Origin: an uncultured Pseudomonadota bacterium
GTDB taxonomy: Bacteria > Pseudomonadota > Alphaproteobacteria > RF32 > CAG-239
Direction: 5' to 3'
Assembly (NCBI GenBank): GCA_949295995.1
Contig: CASFNK010000033.1
Location: 1 to 64,000, forward strand
DNA length: 64,000 nt
A program made the translations under genes and the position numbers. Shown one piece after another: positions 17,295 through 26,998 of this stretch (positions are counted from its first letter, which is position 1; every line of letters starts with the position of its first letter). Under the pieces are notes generated by a model. The model did not search any database. It was not told the origin of the DNA and saw only the letters and a list, made by a program, of their open reading frames with translations.

Positions 17295-18120
17295 TTTCTA
17301 ATTTCTCCACACAATCTTTCAAACTAACCGTCCAGTGATTAATTTTCAAATTAAAATCACGTTTGATTTTGGCTTTATTGAGAACCGAATAATTCGGACG
17401 TTTTGCCAGAGTCGGATAGTCCTTACTTTCAATTGGCAACACCTCACAATCCAAATCCGAGTATTTCATAACAGCCGTTGCAAAATCATACCACGAACAA
17501 ACCCCTTCATTGGAGAAATGATAAATTTCTTTCATCCCTTTTTTAATTTGCGGCAAAATATCAACAATAGCCTGAGCCAAATCTTTGGCATAAGTCGGAG
17601 TACCTGCTTGGTCAAACACAACGCTGAGCTGAGCTCTTTCAGCCCCCAAACGACGCATGGTTTTCACAAAATTATTGCCAAACGTTGAATAGAGCCAAGC
17701 CGTACGAATAATCACCGCTGTATCGGCATATTTCAACACTGCTTGCTCGCCTTCTAATTTTGTTTTTCCATAAACGGATTGTGGATTAACCTCATCTGTC
17801 TCCACATATGGCTTACAAGACATACCGTCAAACACATAATCGGTTGAAATTTGAACCAAGGGAATACTGGTCTTGGCCAAATTTTCTGGTCCTTTGGCAT
17901 TAATCTTTTGAGCCAATTCAAAATCATTTTCGGCTTTATCAACGGCAGTATAAGCGGCACAATTGATAATTGCTTGCCAATTATCTTTTTTTGCAAAATC
18001 AAGAACAGCTTTTTCATCCGTAATATCTAATTCAGACTTATCAACGAACACAGCCTTATCTTTTAACAACAGCTTAAGTTCGCTCCCCAACTGTCCGTTG
18101 GCACCCACAACTAAAAACAT
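17284..18120 (-). CDS. rfbD: dTDP-4-dehydrorhamnose reductase
   Basis: 278 residues. The N-terminal motif VVGANGQLGSEL binds NADPH. STDYVFDG near 92 and VYGKTKLEGE near 118 carry the catalytic Thr, Tyr and Lys of the extended short-chain dehydrogenase fold. It makes dTDP-L-rhamnose in the last step of the pathway. It overlaps rfbC by 10 bases and the MBOAT gene by 11, so translation is tightly coupled. Confidence 0.93.
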   Translation of the reverse strand: MFLVVGANGQLGSELKLLLKDKAVFVDKSELDITDEKAVLDFAKKDNWQAIINCAAYTAVDKAENDFELAQKINAKGPENLAKTSIPLVQISTDYVFDGMSCKPYVETDEVNPQSVYGKTKLEGEQAVLKYADTAVIIRTAWLYSTFGNNFVKTMRRLGAERAQLSVVFDQAGTPTYAKDLAQAIVDILPQIKKGMKEIYHFSNEGVCSWYDFATAVMKYSDLDCEVLPIESKDYPTLAKRPNYSVLNKAKIKRDFNLKINHWTVSLKDCVEKLENGF

Positions 18121-18656
18121 GTAATATCTTTCAAAAGAGGAAGAACTTTATCTTTATCTGACAACACCGCATCTTTGGGATTAATCTTCCAATCAATACC
18201 CAAATCTGGATCATCAAACCGCACACCGCCTTCCGAGGCTTTGCTATAAACATTATCGCATTTATAAGCAAAAACTGCCGTCGGAGTCAAAACAGAAAAA
18301 CCATGTCCGAACCCACGCGGAATCATTAATTGACGATTATTTTCTGCCGACAATTCCACCGCCACATGTTTCCCGAAAGTAGGAGAATCTTTCCTCAAAT
18401 CGACAGCCACATCTAAAACTGTACCTTGCAATACGCGTACCAGCTTGGCTTGAGAAAACTCTCCTTTTTGAAAATGGACGCCGCGAATGGTTCCATAACA
18501 AGACTTTGATTGGTTATCTTGAATAAAATCATAATCCAAACCGGCCTCAGCCATTTTGGCTTTATTCCAACTTTCAAAGAAATACCCTCTGGCATCTTCA
18601 AAAATTTGCGGTTCAATAATAACCACACCCTCGATCGGCGTTTTAACAATCTTCAT
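18111..18656 (-). CDS. rfbC: dTDP-4-dehydrorhamnose 3,5-epimerase
   Basis: 181 residues from the ATG at 18656, the position matching other family members and preceded by GAGG; a TTG four codons earlier is unlikely. Cupin fold. RGVHFQKG (about 60) has the catalytic His, VDLRKDSPTFGKHVAVEL is family-typical, and PRGFGHGFSVL follows. It epimerises C3 and C5 of the 4-keto sugar. It overlaps rfbA by 14 bases. Confidence 0.92.
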   Translation of the reverse strand: MKIVKTPIEGVVIIEPQIFEDARGYFFESWNKAKMAEAGLDYDFIQDNQSKSCYGTIRGVHFQKGEFSQAKLVRVLQGTVLDVAVDLRKDSPTFGKHVAVELSAENNRQLMIPRGFGHGFSVLTPTAVFAYKCDNVYSKASEGGVRFDDPDLGIDWKINPKDAVLSDKDKVLPLLKDITCF

Positions 18657-19527
18657 GACAATCCTCAACCACTCTCTTCAAATAATCTTTATAATCAATT
18701 CCATCCTTGAGGGAATTAATGATTTCGGTTAATTGTTTTTCATCAATAAAACCGCGTTTGTAAGCAATTTCTTCAATACAAGCGATTTTCAAATCCTGAC
18801 GTTTTTCAATAATACCGATAAAATTGGACGCATCCAACAAGGATTGCGGCGTTCCGGCATCAAGCCAAGCATTCCCTCGCTTCATGGTAACCACATTAAG
18901 ACGCCCCTCTTCCAAATAAATTTTATTCAAATCGGTAATTTCCAACTCGCCTCTTGCCGAAGGTTTCAACTGGCGAGCTTTTTCAACCACATCTGACTTA
19001 TAGAAATATAAACCGACAACGGCATAATTAGATTTTGGATTTTTTGGTTTTTCTTCAATTGAAATAGCCTTGTGATTTTTATCAAATTCAACCACACCAA
19101 AGCGTTCGGGATCTGAAACATGGTAGCCGAACACGGTTCCGCCTGGATTATGAGCCACTTCATCTCTAAAGAATTTGAGTTGGTCGCCCATATAAAAGAT
19201 ATTATCCCCCAAAATCAAGCAAACATCATCTTGCCCGATAAAATCCGCCCCGATAGTAAAAGCCTGAGCAATACCTTTCGGCTCTTGTTGAATTCTGTAT
19301 TCAATCGTCAGACCCAAACGTTTTCCGTCACCAAACAAACGCTCGATATTTGGAGTATCTTGCGGAGTAGAAATAATCAAAATATCTTTGATTCCAAACA
19401 ACATCAAAGTAGCCAACGGATAATAAATCATAGGCTTATCATAAACCGGCAACAATTGTTTGCTGGTTGTATTTGTCAAAGGATACAAACGAGAACCGCT
19501 TCCTCCGGCTAAAACTATTCCTTTCAT
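18643..19527 (-). CDS. rfbA: Glucose-1-phosphate thymidylyltransferase
   Basis: 294 residues, first gene of the minus-strand polysaccharide operon. LAGGSGSRLYPLT is the nucleotidyltransferase signature. YDKPMIYYPL, QDDVCLILGDNIFYG-type metal and substrate motifs and GNAWLDAGT are present. It activates glucose-1-phosphate with dTTP to give dTDP-glucose and starts the rhamnose branch. The order rfbA-rfbC-rfbD is followed by acyltransferase genes before rfbB. Confidence 0.94.
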   Translation of the reverse strand: MKGIVLAGGSGSRLYPLTNTTSKQLLPVYDKPMIYYPLATLMLFGIKDILIISTPQDTPNIERLFGDGKRLGLTIEYRIQQEPKGIAQAFTIGADFIGQDDVCLILGDNIFYMGDQLKFFRDEVAHNPGGTVFGYHVSDPERFGVVEFDKNHKAISIEEKPKNPKSNYAVVGLYFYKSDVVEKARQLKPSARGELEITDLNKIYLEEGRLNVVTMKRGNAWLDAGTPQSLLDASNFIGIIEKRQDLKIACIEEIAYKRGFIDEKQLTEIINSLKDGIDYKDYLKRVVEDCHEDC

Positions 19528-19739
19528 GGGACATGTCCTTTTTTTTCAAATAAAAAAATTTGTTTTATGTTACACCATCCCTTATCAAAGGCAACTTTTT
19601 TCTCATCAATACCCACATTTGCAACATCATCGATATCAACTTTAGTTTATTTCGCACAAGAAAAAGCTGGTAATTTTATTGAAAATCAGTTATATATAAG
19701 AACAAGTTAATATTAGGAGAAAAGAAAAGGATTTTCACC

Positions 19740-20345
19740 ATGACCGATATTACTTATTTTAACGGACTTTCATTGGAAGAAAACATCAAACACAACTTCA
19801 CCCAAGCAGATAAGATACAGGTTTGGGCGCACACCCTTCAAGTTCGTCATAACGCCCTAAATTTGGCACAAAAATTCGGAATTTCGCCCGAACAAGCCTC
19901 ATCAGCGGCACTTTTGCACGACATCAGTCGTATTTTTGCCAAAGAAGAATATCTGGAACTGGCGCAAATTTATGATTTGGAAATTTTAGCCGAAGAAAGG
20001 CAACTTCCCGACCTTTTACATCAAAAACTCTCCCGCGTGATTGCCGTTGAGAGTTTTAATATCACGGATAAAGAAGTCCTAAATGCCATATCTTGCCACA
20101 CCACTTTGCGCGCTCATGCCACAAAACTCGATAAAATTTTATTTTTAGCCGATAAATTAAGTTGGGCCAGTCAAGACCTACCCGCCTTCACGCCTTTAGT
20201 CATCAAACAGCTAGAAAAATCTTTAGATGATGGGGTTTATTGTTATCTGTTTAACAGCTTACACAACGCAACGCCCATGCCGGTTGTTCACCCTTGGCTA
20301 AAAGCAGCCCTACAGGATTTAACTCCTTCTCTTGCCGCCTCTTAA
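19740..20345 (+). CDS. HD-domain phosphohydrolase, YqeK-like
   Basis: 201 residues. The HD motif is in SAALLHDISR (His-Asp at about 57), preceded by RHNALNLAQKFG and followed by CHTTLRA and ILFLADKLSW, the arrangement of the YqeK group of symmetrical diadenosine tetraphosphate hydrolases. YqeK usually accompanies nadD; here it stands alone. It ends 2 bases from the convergent MBOAT gene with no clear terminator between. Confidence 0.75.
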   Translation: MTDITYFNGLSLEENIKHNFTQADKIQVWAHTLQVRHNALNLAQKFGISPEQASSAALLHDISRIFAKEEYLELAQIYDLEILAEERQLPDLLHQKLSRVIAVESFNITDKEVLNAISCHTTLRAHATKLDKILFLADKLSWASQDLPAFTPLVIKQLEKSLDDGVYCYLFNSLHNATPMPVVHPWLKAALQDLTPSLAAS

Positions 20346-20347
20346 AA

Positions 20348-21754
20348 TTAAAATCTGAAATAAATAAACGGATTATAGGTTGACGCCGCCAAACTAATTG
20401 TTGACCAGAAGAACAAAACAAATAGCCAAATATTAATAGCCGTTCTCAAAACTTTGCGTTCATAAGCCACATACAGCATATTTTTGCATACCGGCATCGC
20501 ACAAATTAATCCCACCACCATCATCAAGGCAAATTTGTTATTAACGCCATAATCGAAATTCGGCAAATGGTCTCCAACATTAATTCCCAACATTTTACCG
20601 ATAAACTCAAAACCATACATCACGCTGGGAGCTCTGAAAATAATCATTCCGATACCAATAGCCATCAAGGCATAAATATGTTTTCCGACACTTACAAGTT
20701 TAGTATCTGCTTTATCTTTACTCCAGCCGATAAAACGTTCAAACACAATAAAAATGCCGTTCCAAACGCCCCACAAAATATAGTTCCAAGCAGCACCATG
20801 CCAAACACCGGTAACCAGAAAAATAAAAAAGAGATTCCAATAGGTACGCACTTCACCTTTTCTGTTTCCACCCAACGGAATATAGAGATATTGGCGAAAC
20901 CATGTTGCTAAAGAAATATGCCATCTCCGCCAAAATTCACTGATAGATTTGGAAATATAGGGATAATTAAAGTTCTCCAAGAACCTAAAACCAAACATCA
21001 ACCCTAAACCGATAGCCATATCAGAATATCCCGAAAAATCATAATAAAGCTGCAAACAATAGGCAACAGCGCCCAACCAAGCGATTTCGGTTGTTAAATT
21101 TTCGGGAGCTTGCTCAAAAATCTTATCAACCACCACTGCCAAAGTATTGGCAATCAAAACCTTTTTCGCCAAACCGATGATAAAACGTTTCAGACCGATT
21201 ATGACATATTTGAATTCAACCTTACGCTCATCAATTTGTTCACAAACATCATGATATTTAACAATCGGACCAGCAACGAGTTGCGGAAAGAGCACGATAT
21301 AAAGCGCCAATTTATAAACATCTCTCTGTGCCGGAATTTCTTTGCGATAAACATCAATCAAATACGACATCGCCTGAAACGTGTAAAAGGAAATACCAAT
21401 CGGCATAATCACATCTACAAAATCAATATGTGTGTGGAGTGCCAAATTAATATTATCAATCACAAAATTAAAATACTTAAAATAGAACAAGAAGCTCAAA
21501 TTGACCAAAATTGTTACAGTTACAATTCCCAATCTCTGACGCGGATTTTGGTACTTATCCAAGCATAAAGCGCCGATATAATTTACCAAAATAGTAATAA
21601 TCATAATCGCCAAATATCTGGGCTCGCCCCAAGCATAAAAAATAATACTGGCAATCAATAAGATATAGTTTCTGATTTCTTTTTTTGCCAAGAAATAGAT
21701 TGCCATCACCACCGGCATAAAAACAAACAAAAATGTCATTGAGCTAAACAGCAT
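20348..21754 (-). CDS. Second MBOAT-family O-acyltransferase
   Basis: 468 residues with the same signatures as the copy at 15900-17294: MPIGISFYTFQAMSYLID, EFWRRWHISLATWFRQYLYIPLGG and FLVTGVWHGAAWNYILWG with the active His. The two proteins have similar length and identical C-terminal ending TYNPFIYFRF, so they are paralogues. GAGGAG precedes the ATG and overlaps the end of the upstream SGNH gene. It forms its own two-gene acylation unit, possibly acting on a different position or glycan. Confidence 0.9.
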   Translation of the reverse strand: MLFSSMTFLFVFMPVVMAIYFLAKKEIRNYILLIASIIFYAWGEPRYLAIMIITILVNYIGALCLDKYQNPRQRLGIVTVTILVNLSFLFYFKYFNFVIDNINLALHTHIDFVDVIMPIGISFYTFQAMSYLIDVYRKEIPAQRDVYKLALYIVLFPQLVAGPIVKYHDVCEQIDERKVEFKYVIIGLKRFIIGLAKKVLIANTLAVVVDKIFEQAPENLTTEIAWLGAVAYCLQLYYDFSGYSDMAIGLGLMFGFRFLENFNYPYISKSISEFWRRWHISLATWFRQYLYIPLGGNRKGEVRTYWNLFFIFLVTGVWHGAAWNYILWGVWNGIFIVFERFIGWSKDKADTKLVSVGKHIYALMAIGIGMIIFRAPSVMYGFEFIGKMLGINVGDHLPNFDYGVNNKFALMMVVGLICAMPVCKNMLYVAYERKVLRTAINIWLFVLFFWSTISLAASTYNPFIYFRF

Positions 21755-21757
21755 TTT

Positions 21758-23083
21758 TTACTCCTCGGGCAAATCTAAATTCAGCAAACGGCTCAAGAAA
21801 CGTTCTCCCGTTTCAATCACAAAAATATCAGGTTTATAATTAACAATCGTTTCTTTCATATATGGCAAGTCATAATCTCTGCCATAACCGGTATAAATGT
21901 GGAGCATATTCTTAAAACTTTCCGCGGCATACCAATTCATCCGCAAAAACTGGCTATCGGCATAGAAAACAGCATTTAATTTATTATTGGGATTCGAAGA
22001 AGAAAAATCATAAGTTTCGATTCTCTTTTCTTTGTCCACCATAGCATAAGAACTTTGAACGGTCGGCTTTTTAACTTCAAATTCATCATAAGTCAACTCA
22101 GCCTTAGGTAAAACTTTATAAGCATCAATTCCCAAGGCCGAGGCAATATCCACATCGGCACTCACCTTGGGAACAATATTAAAATCTTGTGTTTTCATCA
22201 CTTTCAAATGAGGAAAATCTTTTTTTATGCGATTAAACAATTCCAGATAACCGACATAAGCACCTCGATGATTCCAGTGTGTACCGGTCTTATAAAACAA
22301 GATATGCTTATTTTTTGCATTCATTAACGCCTCGCCCGGATACACAACCGAAACAAAAGAGCGCGCTTTCAAAAAGGAATAAACCTGTTCGATTTTTGAT
22401 ATGGGATTTTCTTTTTCAAATCCGTCGGGATAAAATTCGGGATAAATACGTTCTTTATCGGGCACCAAAAACAGATAAAATTTCATACCGTTTTTCTTTG
22501 CCCAAACAGAAATATGCTCCAAATTTTCTTGAATTTTTCGCAAATCGTTATTGCTGAACAAATCCTTGTTTTGGAACATTTCCACCGAACCCCAACGTTT
22601 GGTAAACATCCACCCGTCTTTACCGCTCATAGCGGTTTCACTTTTGAGCTTGCGATTCAAAAACAAGTTAATTTCACTGTTCACATCAATAAAGAGTTTG
22701 CGCTGATTAAAATGGTCATTAAACCAAGCCTCAAAATCTCTGCCGTAATTAAAATTGATTTTACCGTCTTTCACCAAAGGCACATATTCAGCTAAGGTTC
22801 TGTTTTCTTGTTGGCTGATTTTATCATGATTAATTTTTGAGATAGGAACAAACATAAAAGCAATAACAAAAGCCACAAATACAATATCGATTCGCGAATT
22901 ATGTTCAATAATTTTGAATTGCGCCAAATAATCCACCAATTTATAGCAAGCCAAACCAGCCAAAGTCAAAATAATGACAAAGACCTTCCAGTCAAAAGAG
23001 ACAGGCTCTCCCACCAGATAGAAATCACTTCCCCAAATCAAAATCAATAGGGTTAAGATGATAGCAATAATTACTCGACGCAT
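21758..23083 (-). CDS. AlgX-like SGNH protein with altered DxH motif
   Basis: 441 residues from the ATG at 23083; an upstream TTG at 23104 is less likely. Two N-terminal membrane helices (about 3-20 and 26-45) and a third at about 60-80 precede a periplasmic AlgX/AlgJ-like domain. The His is in FYKTGTHWNHRGAYVGY, where the Asp of DxH seen in the other two copies is Gly. The Ser region reads FYADSQFLRM. Longer and more diverged than the pair at 13.6-15.9 kb. It is 3 bases upstream of the second MBOAT gene and is its likely partner. Whether the Gly form is active cannot be judged by eye. Confidence 0.78.
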   Translation of the reverse strand: MRRVIIAIILTLLILIWGSDFYLVGEPVSFDWKVFVIILTLAGLACYKLVDYLAQFKIIEHNSRIDIVFVAFVIAFMFVPISKINHDKISQQENRTLAEYVPLVKDGKINFNYGRDFEAWFNDHFNQRKLFIDVNSEINLFLNRKLKSETAMSGKDGWMFTKRWGSVEMFQNKDLFSNNDLRKIQENLEHISVWAKKNGMKFYLFLVPDKERIYPEFYPDGFEKENPISKIEQVYSFLKARSFVSVVYPGEALMNAKNKHILFYKTGTHWNHRGAYVGYLELFNRIKKDFPHLKVMKTQDFNIVPKVSADVDIASALGIDAYKVLPKAELTYDEFEVKKPTVQSSYAMVDKEKRIETYDFSSSNPNNKLNAVFYADSQFLRMNWYAAESFKNMLHIYTGYGRDYDLPYMKETIVNYKPDIFVIETGERFLSRLLNLDLPEE

Positions 23084-23159
23084 ATAATATTTCCCAATTA
23101 ACAACTAAAGAGAGAGGGTATCATCATCTCTTCAAAAGTCAACGATACTTTTTAAAATA

Positions 23160-24104
23160 TCAATCATTTTCTGCCAAATAGGCTCTGATTTCACGTGCAA
23201 TAAATTTCTTTAACAGCGGATTATAGTGCCCAATTCCGGGAGCAATTTTTAACTTTGAAAGAGGCATATTTTTATGCAACTGCCATACCGAATACAGCGG
23301 ACAATCCATATCCAAACGATTATGAATCAAGAGCGCCGGAATATTTTGAATTTTCTTCACATTGCGCATAATTTGGTTATTTTTCAAAGTATAGGCCTTA
23401 GCCGCATAATTCAGATAAATTTTCAACTCGGCATATTCATCTTCATCTAAAATTTCTTTTGTTCCGAAAGCAGGATGGACATTTCCCAAAATTCTTTCAT
23501 ACCAACCATATTGATTAGCCGCCGTTAAATTTTTTTGCAAATCATCGGCATTAATCAATTCGGCATAATACTCAGGCAAAGATTTCCAACTTCCGGCATT
23601 TTCTTGCATTTGTTCCAAAAATTCGGGATAAAAGAGTGCACTTTGTTTATCAAACCACTCGCTATGCACTTCGTCAGCCAAAAACACTTGTGAAAGAAGG
23701 AGTTTATCAACCAATTCAGGATATCTTTCGGCAAAACACAACATCACGGTTGAGCCCCAAGAAGCACCGCGCAAAATCACTTTTCCGCTCAAGTTCAGAT
23801 AATCATAAAGACGTTTGATATCCCAAATAATATCTTCCATGGAGTTATGTTTCATCTCACCTTTGGGTTCTGATAAGCCGCACCCTCTTTGGTCAAACAT
23901 AATCACCCGATATTTTTTCAAATCAAAGATTTTGGCATGTCCTGCACTTGTTCTTCCCCCAGGTCCGCCATGGGTCAATAAAACCACCTTTCCTTTTGGG
24001 TTTCCATATTCCGCAAAAAACACCTTATGTCCGTCAGCTTCAGGCAAAAAACCTTGATTAAAGGCTTTCGGTTCAAACAGTTTATGCCAAAAATCTTTCC
24101 ACAT
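23160..24104 (-). CDS. Proline-iminopeptidase-like alpha/beta hydrolase (S33)
   Basis: 314 residues from the ATG at 24104, preceded by AAAGGAGAGAAAT. Motifs: THGGPGGRTSAGH (oxyanion loop), MFDQRGCGLSEPKG, RGASWGSTVMLCFAERYP with the nucleophile Ser (GxSxG), and late Asp (NRLDMDCP) and His (GIGHYNP). This is the pattern of prolyl aminopeptidases, which release N-terminal proline from small peptides in the cytoplasm. Somewhat shorter N-terminus than some members. Divergent from nagA. Confidence 0.85.
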   Translation of the reverse strand: MWKDFWHKLFEPKAFNQGFLPEADGHKVFFAEYGNPKGKVVLLTHGGPGGRTSAGHAKIFDLKKYRVIMFDQRGCGLSEPKGEMKHNSMEDIIWDIKRLYDYLNLSGKVILRGASWGSTVMLCFAERYPELVDKLLLSQVFLADEVHSEWFDKQSALFYPEFLEQMQENAGSWKSLPEYYAELINADDLQKNLTAANQYGWYERILGNVHPAFGTKEILDEDEYAELKIYLNYAAKAYTLKNNQIMRNVKKIQNIPALLIHNRLDMDCPLYSVWQLHKNMPLSKLKIAPGIGHYNPLLKKFIAREIRAYLAEND

Positions 24105-24214
24105 ATTTCTCTCCTTTATTACGTCTCTTAGCATAAACAAAATAAAAATTTAGGCAATAATTTACTTTTTGAAACTATAATATTTTGCAAATCTACGAAG
24201 GAGATAAATAACTC

Positions 24215-25399
24215 ATGGCCTCTGAAATCTGTTTGCATAATGCCAATGTTCTGACCGGCTATTCCGTCATGAACAACTGTGCGGTTTTGTTAAAAGATTA
24301 TAAGATTATTGATGTTTTCAATGAGGCTCGCTTTGCCAAGAAAAAATTCTCTCCCGACGTCAAATTTATTGATATGGAGCAAAACTACATTGCCCCCGGA
24401 CTAATGGACACTCATATTCACGGCATTGGAGGATTTGGAACTGATGACCTATCTCCCGATTCTATCCTCAAGATGTCTGAAATTTTACCCTGCTACGGCG
24501 TAACCTCTTTTATTCCCACGCTTTACAGTGCCCCAAAAAAAGAAATGATTAAGGCCATCAGAGCCGTTGTTTCGGCCATGGGACAAGAAACCGGTGCCAA
24601 AATTTTAGGTCTGCACCTCGAAGGTCCTTTCATATCCCCTGACCGCCTCGGCGTCCAATCTGCCGATTCTTTAAGCCCGGTAGATATTTCTTTAATGGAA
24701 GATTTTCTCAAAGCAGCCAAAGGTAAAATCATCAATATGACAGTAGCCCCCGAACTCAAAGGTATGAGGGAATTAGCTTTATTCTGCGTTTCCAAGGGAA
24801 TTGTCCTACAAGCCGGACACACCAACGCCACCTATGAGCAAATGGTAGAAGGTATGCAAGTTCGTATTCTTCATACCACGCATTTGTTTAATGCCATGAG
24901 TCGTATGCACCACCGAGATCCAGGAGCGGTAGGAGCCGTATTTATCCACCCTGAAATGTCGTGTGAACTCATTGCCGACGGCATTCATATCAACCCTGAG
25001 TTCATCAAATTTTTACTCCGTTGTAAACCGCTCGATAAACTTGTGCTGGTAACAGATTCGCTTAAAACCACCAAACAAAAAAAGTTACCTCTTATTGCCA
25101 ATGGTGATGAAGTGTATTTGGATAAATGTTTTTACCGCAAATCCGATAATGTCATAGCCGGTTCGGCACTCACAATGATAGAAGGGGTTAAAAATTTAGT
25201 TTCGTTTGGTTTGAGCTTGGAACAAGCCATTCAAATAGCATCCACCAATCCGGCAAAGATTATGAGAAGAGAACATTTAGGTCTCATAGCCCCCGGCTAT
25301 GATGCGGACTTAGTAATTTTTGACAAAGACTTCAAAATCAAATATACCATAATTAACGGCAAACTTTACAAACAAGGAAAAACGATATGCGAGTTTTAA
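24215..25399 (+). CDS. nagA: N-acetylglucosamine-6-phosphate deacetylase
   Basis: 394 residues of the amidohydrolase fold. [12 protein letters not shown] (about 68), [11 protein letters not shown] (about 136, metal Glu), [22 protein letters not shown] and VTDSL with the catalytic Asp are all present. It removes the acetyl group from GlcNAc-6-phosphate and supplies NagB, whose gene overlaps its end by 13 bases. AAGGAGATAAATAACTC lies before the ATG. Together they route amino sugars from peptidoglycan or host glycans into glycolysis. Confidence 0.94.
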   Translation: MASEICLHNANVLTGYSVMNNCAVLLKDYKIIDVFNEARFAKKKFSPDVKFIDMEQNYIAPGLMDTHIHGIGGFGTDDLSPDSILKMSEILPCYGVTSFIPTLYSAPKKEMIKAIRAVVSAMGQETGAKILGLHLEGPFISPDRLGVQSADSLSPVDISLMEDFLKAAKGKIINMTVAPELKGMRELALFCVSKGIVLQAGHTNATYEQMVEGMQVRILHTTHLFNAMSRMHHRDPGAVGAVFIHPEMSCELIADGIHINPEFIKFLLRCKPLDKLVLVTDSLKTTKQKKLPLIANGDEVYLDKCFYRKSDNVIAGSALTMIEGVKNLVSFGLSLEQAIQIASTNPAKIMRREHLGLIAPGYDADLVIFDKDFKIKYTIINGKLYKQGKTICEF

Positions 25400-26184
25400 T
25401 CCAACCTGATTATGACAAATGCTCCCTCTGGACAGCGAATTATATAGCTTACCGAATACAAACTTTCCGCCCAAGCGAGAGTAAGCCTTTTGTTTTGGGC
25501 TTACCGACCGGCTCCACGCCTCTAGGAACCTATAAAGAATTAATACGCCTAAATCAGACTGGAAAAATCTCTTTCAAAAACGTCGTAACTTTTAATATGG
25601 ATGAATATATCGGACTTCCGCCTGCACACCCGCAAAGTTACCACTACTTTATGGAAGAAAACTTCTTCAAGCATATTGATATCCCCCCGCAAAACATCAA
25701 TATGCTCAACGGAATGACCCGCAACTATGCCGAAGAATGCCAAAGCTACGAAAACAAGATTAAATCCTACGGCAAAATAAATTTATTTTTAGGCGGAGTC
25801 GGAACAGACGGACATATTGCTTTTAATGAACCAGGGTCCTCTTTGTCTTCCCGTACGCGTATCAAAACCTTAACCACAGAAACCATTGAAGCCAATGCCC
25901 GCTTTTTTAATAATGATTTAAACCAAGTCCCCAAAACAGCCCTCACGGTTGGTATTGGAACAATTATGGACGCTGAAGAGGTATTAATCATGGCCGCGGG
26001 CTCCAATAAAGCGCTGGCTATTCGCCACGCCATAGAAGAAGGCATAAACCACATGTGGCCGGTCAGCATTTTGCAAATGCACCAACATGCCATTATCGTG
26101 TGTGATGATGCCGCCGCCAATAAATTAGAAGTCGACACCATCCGCTATTTTAAGGACATCGAATCTTCCAAAATTTTGAAATAA
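25387..26184 (+). CDS. nagB: Glucosamine-6-phosphate deaminase
   Basis: 265 residues. [16 protein letters not shown] (about 39) is the phosphate loop, [10 protein letters not shown] (about 66) carries the catalytic Asp, and [19 protein letters not shown] (about 136) carries the catalytic His and family signature. It turns glucosamine-6-phosphate into fructose-6-phosphate plus ammonia. Overlaps nagA, so the two are one operon. A strong terminator follows. Confidence 0.95.
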   Translation: MRVLIQPDYDKCSLWTANYIAYRIQTFRPSESKPFVLGLPTGSTPLGTYKELIRLNQTGKISFKNVVTFNMDEYIGLPPAHPQSYHYFMEENFFKHIDIPPQNINMLNGMTRNYAEECQSYENKIKSYGKINLFLGGVGTDGHIAFNEPGSSLSSRTRIKTLTTETIEANARFFNNDLNQVPKTALTVGIGTIMDAEEVLIMAAGSNKALAIRHAIEEGINHMWPVSILQMHQHAIIVCDDAAANKLEVDTIRYFKDIESSKILK

Positions 26185-26196
26185 CAACCCCAAAAA

Positions 26197-26224
26197 CGCT
26201 CTTAAAAAAGAGCGCTTTTTTTAA
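26197..26224 (+). terminator. Terminator of nagA-nagB
   Basis: Stem CGCTCTT / AAGAGCG with an A-rich loop, followed by a long T-tract. It also has A's on the left, so it may serve the convergent SIMPL gene too. Confidence 0.85.
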
Positions 26225-26237
26225 GATTTATCTCACG

Positions 26238-26978
26238 TTATTCCAACCAAAATTCGACTGTGGAGACCACGCGAACTTTCTTATCAATTTGTGCGCTTTC
26301 TTGTGCATTAGCCGTTTGCTCTCTTGGCAAAATAGAAAAGACGCCTTGTTGAGCTCTGCGAATTTTGCCGACTTTGCTATCTGAACTTTTTGCAAATTCT
26401 TGCGCTGCCGCGGTTGCGTTTTTGGTTGCTTCTTCCAACATCTGCGGTTTAATTTCGTTTAAGCGAGTAAAGATATAAGAAACGGGTGAACCATATTGGT
26501 TATCCAAAATCACACCTTTTTCCACCAATTCTCCGGTCTGGCGCAAAGCATTTTCCACCGCATCGACCTTTGTTGAGCGTACGGTTACACTTTGCGAAAT
26601 AATATAGCGCACCGGATTAGAATTATTATCCCGATAAGGATTGGTCATCAAATCATTGGTTTCCACTCTTCCTTCAATAACTTCGGCATCATCAAAACCT
26701 TTTTCTTTCAAAAAAGTACGTACTTGCGCCAAATTGGCATTAATTTGTTGCTGTGTTGAGAGCAAATCCATACCTGTTGCCACATAGCGAATATTCCACA
26801 CCGCCAAATCGGCACGAACATCCATTTCCGCCAAACCTTTAACGCTGACAAAATTGTTTTTCAAAACAGCTTGATAATAAAAATATCCGGGAAAGAAGCC
26901 GCCGCACCCAAGCCCTAAGGCAATAAGCAAAGCGCACCAAAATTTTCCGCCGCATTTGCAATTTGTTTGATTTTCCAT
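26238..26978 (-). CDS. SIMPL-domain (DUF541) membrane-anchored protein
   Basis: 246 residues from the ATG at 26978 (GAGAGGTGCAATT upstream). A longer frame would start in galE. One membrane segment lies at about 18-38 after a Cys-containing start (NCKCGGKFWC). The SIMPL/DUF541 domain follows: VSVKGLAEMDVRADLAVW, then the long helix region and GKIRRAQQGVF near the end. SIMPL proteins form oligomeric extracytoplasmic structures; their role is poorly defined. Follows galE by 20 bases. Confidence 0.78.
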   Translation of the reverse strand: MENQTNCKCGGKFWCALLIALGLGCGGFFPGYFYYQAVLKNNFVSVKGLAEMDVRADLAVWNIRYVATGMDLLSTQQQINANLAQVRTFLKEKGFDDAEVIEGRVETNDLMTNPYRDNNSNPVRYIISQSVTVRSTKVDAVENALRQTGELVEKGVILDNQYGSPVSYIFTRLNEIKPQMLEEATKNATAAAQEFAKSSDSKVGKIRRAQQGVFSILPREQTANAQESAQIDKKVRVVSTVEFWLE

Positions 26979-26998
26979 AATTGCACCTCTCAAATAGA

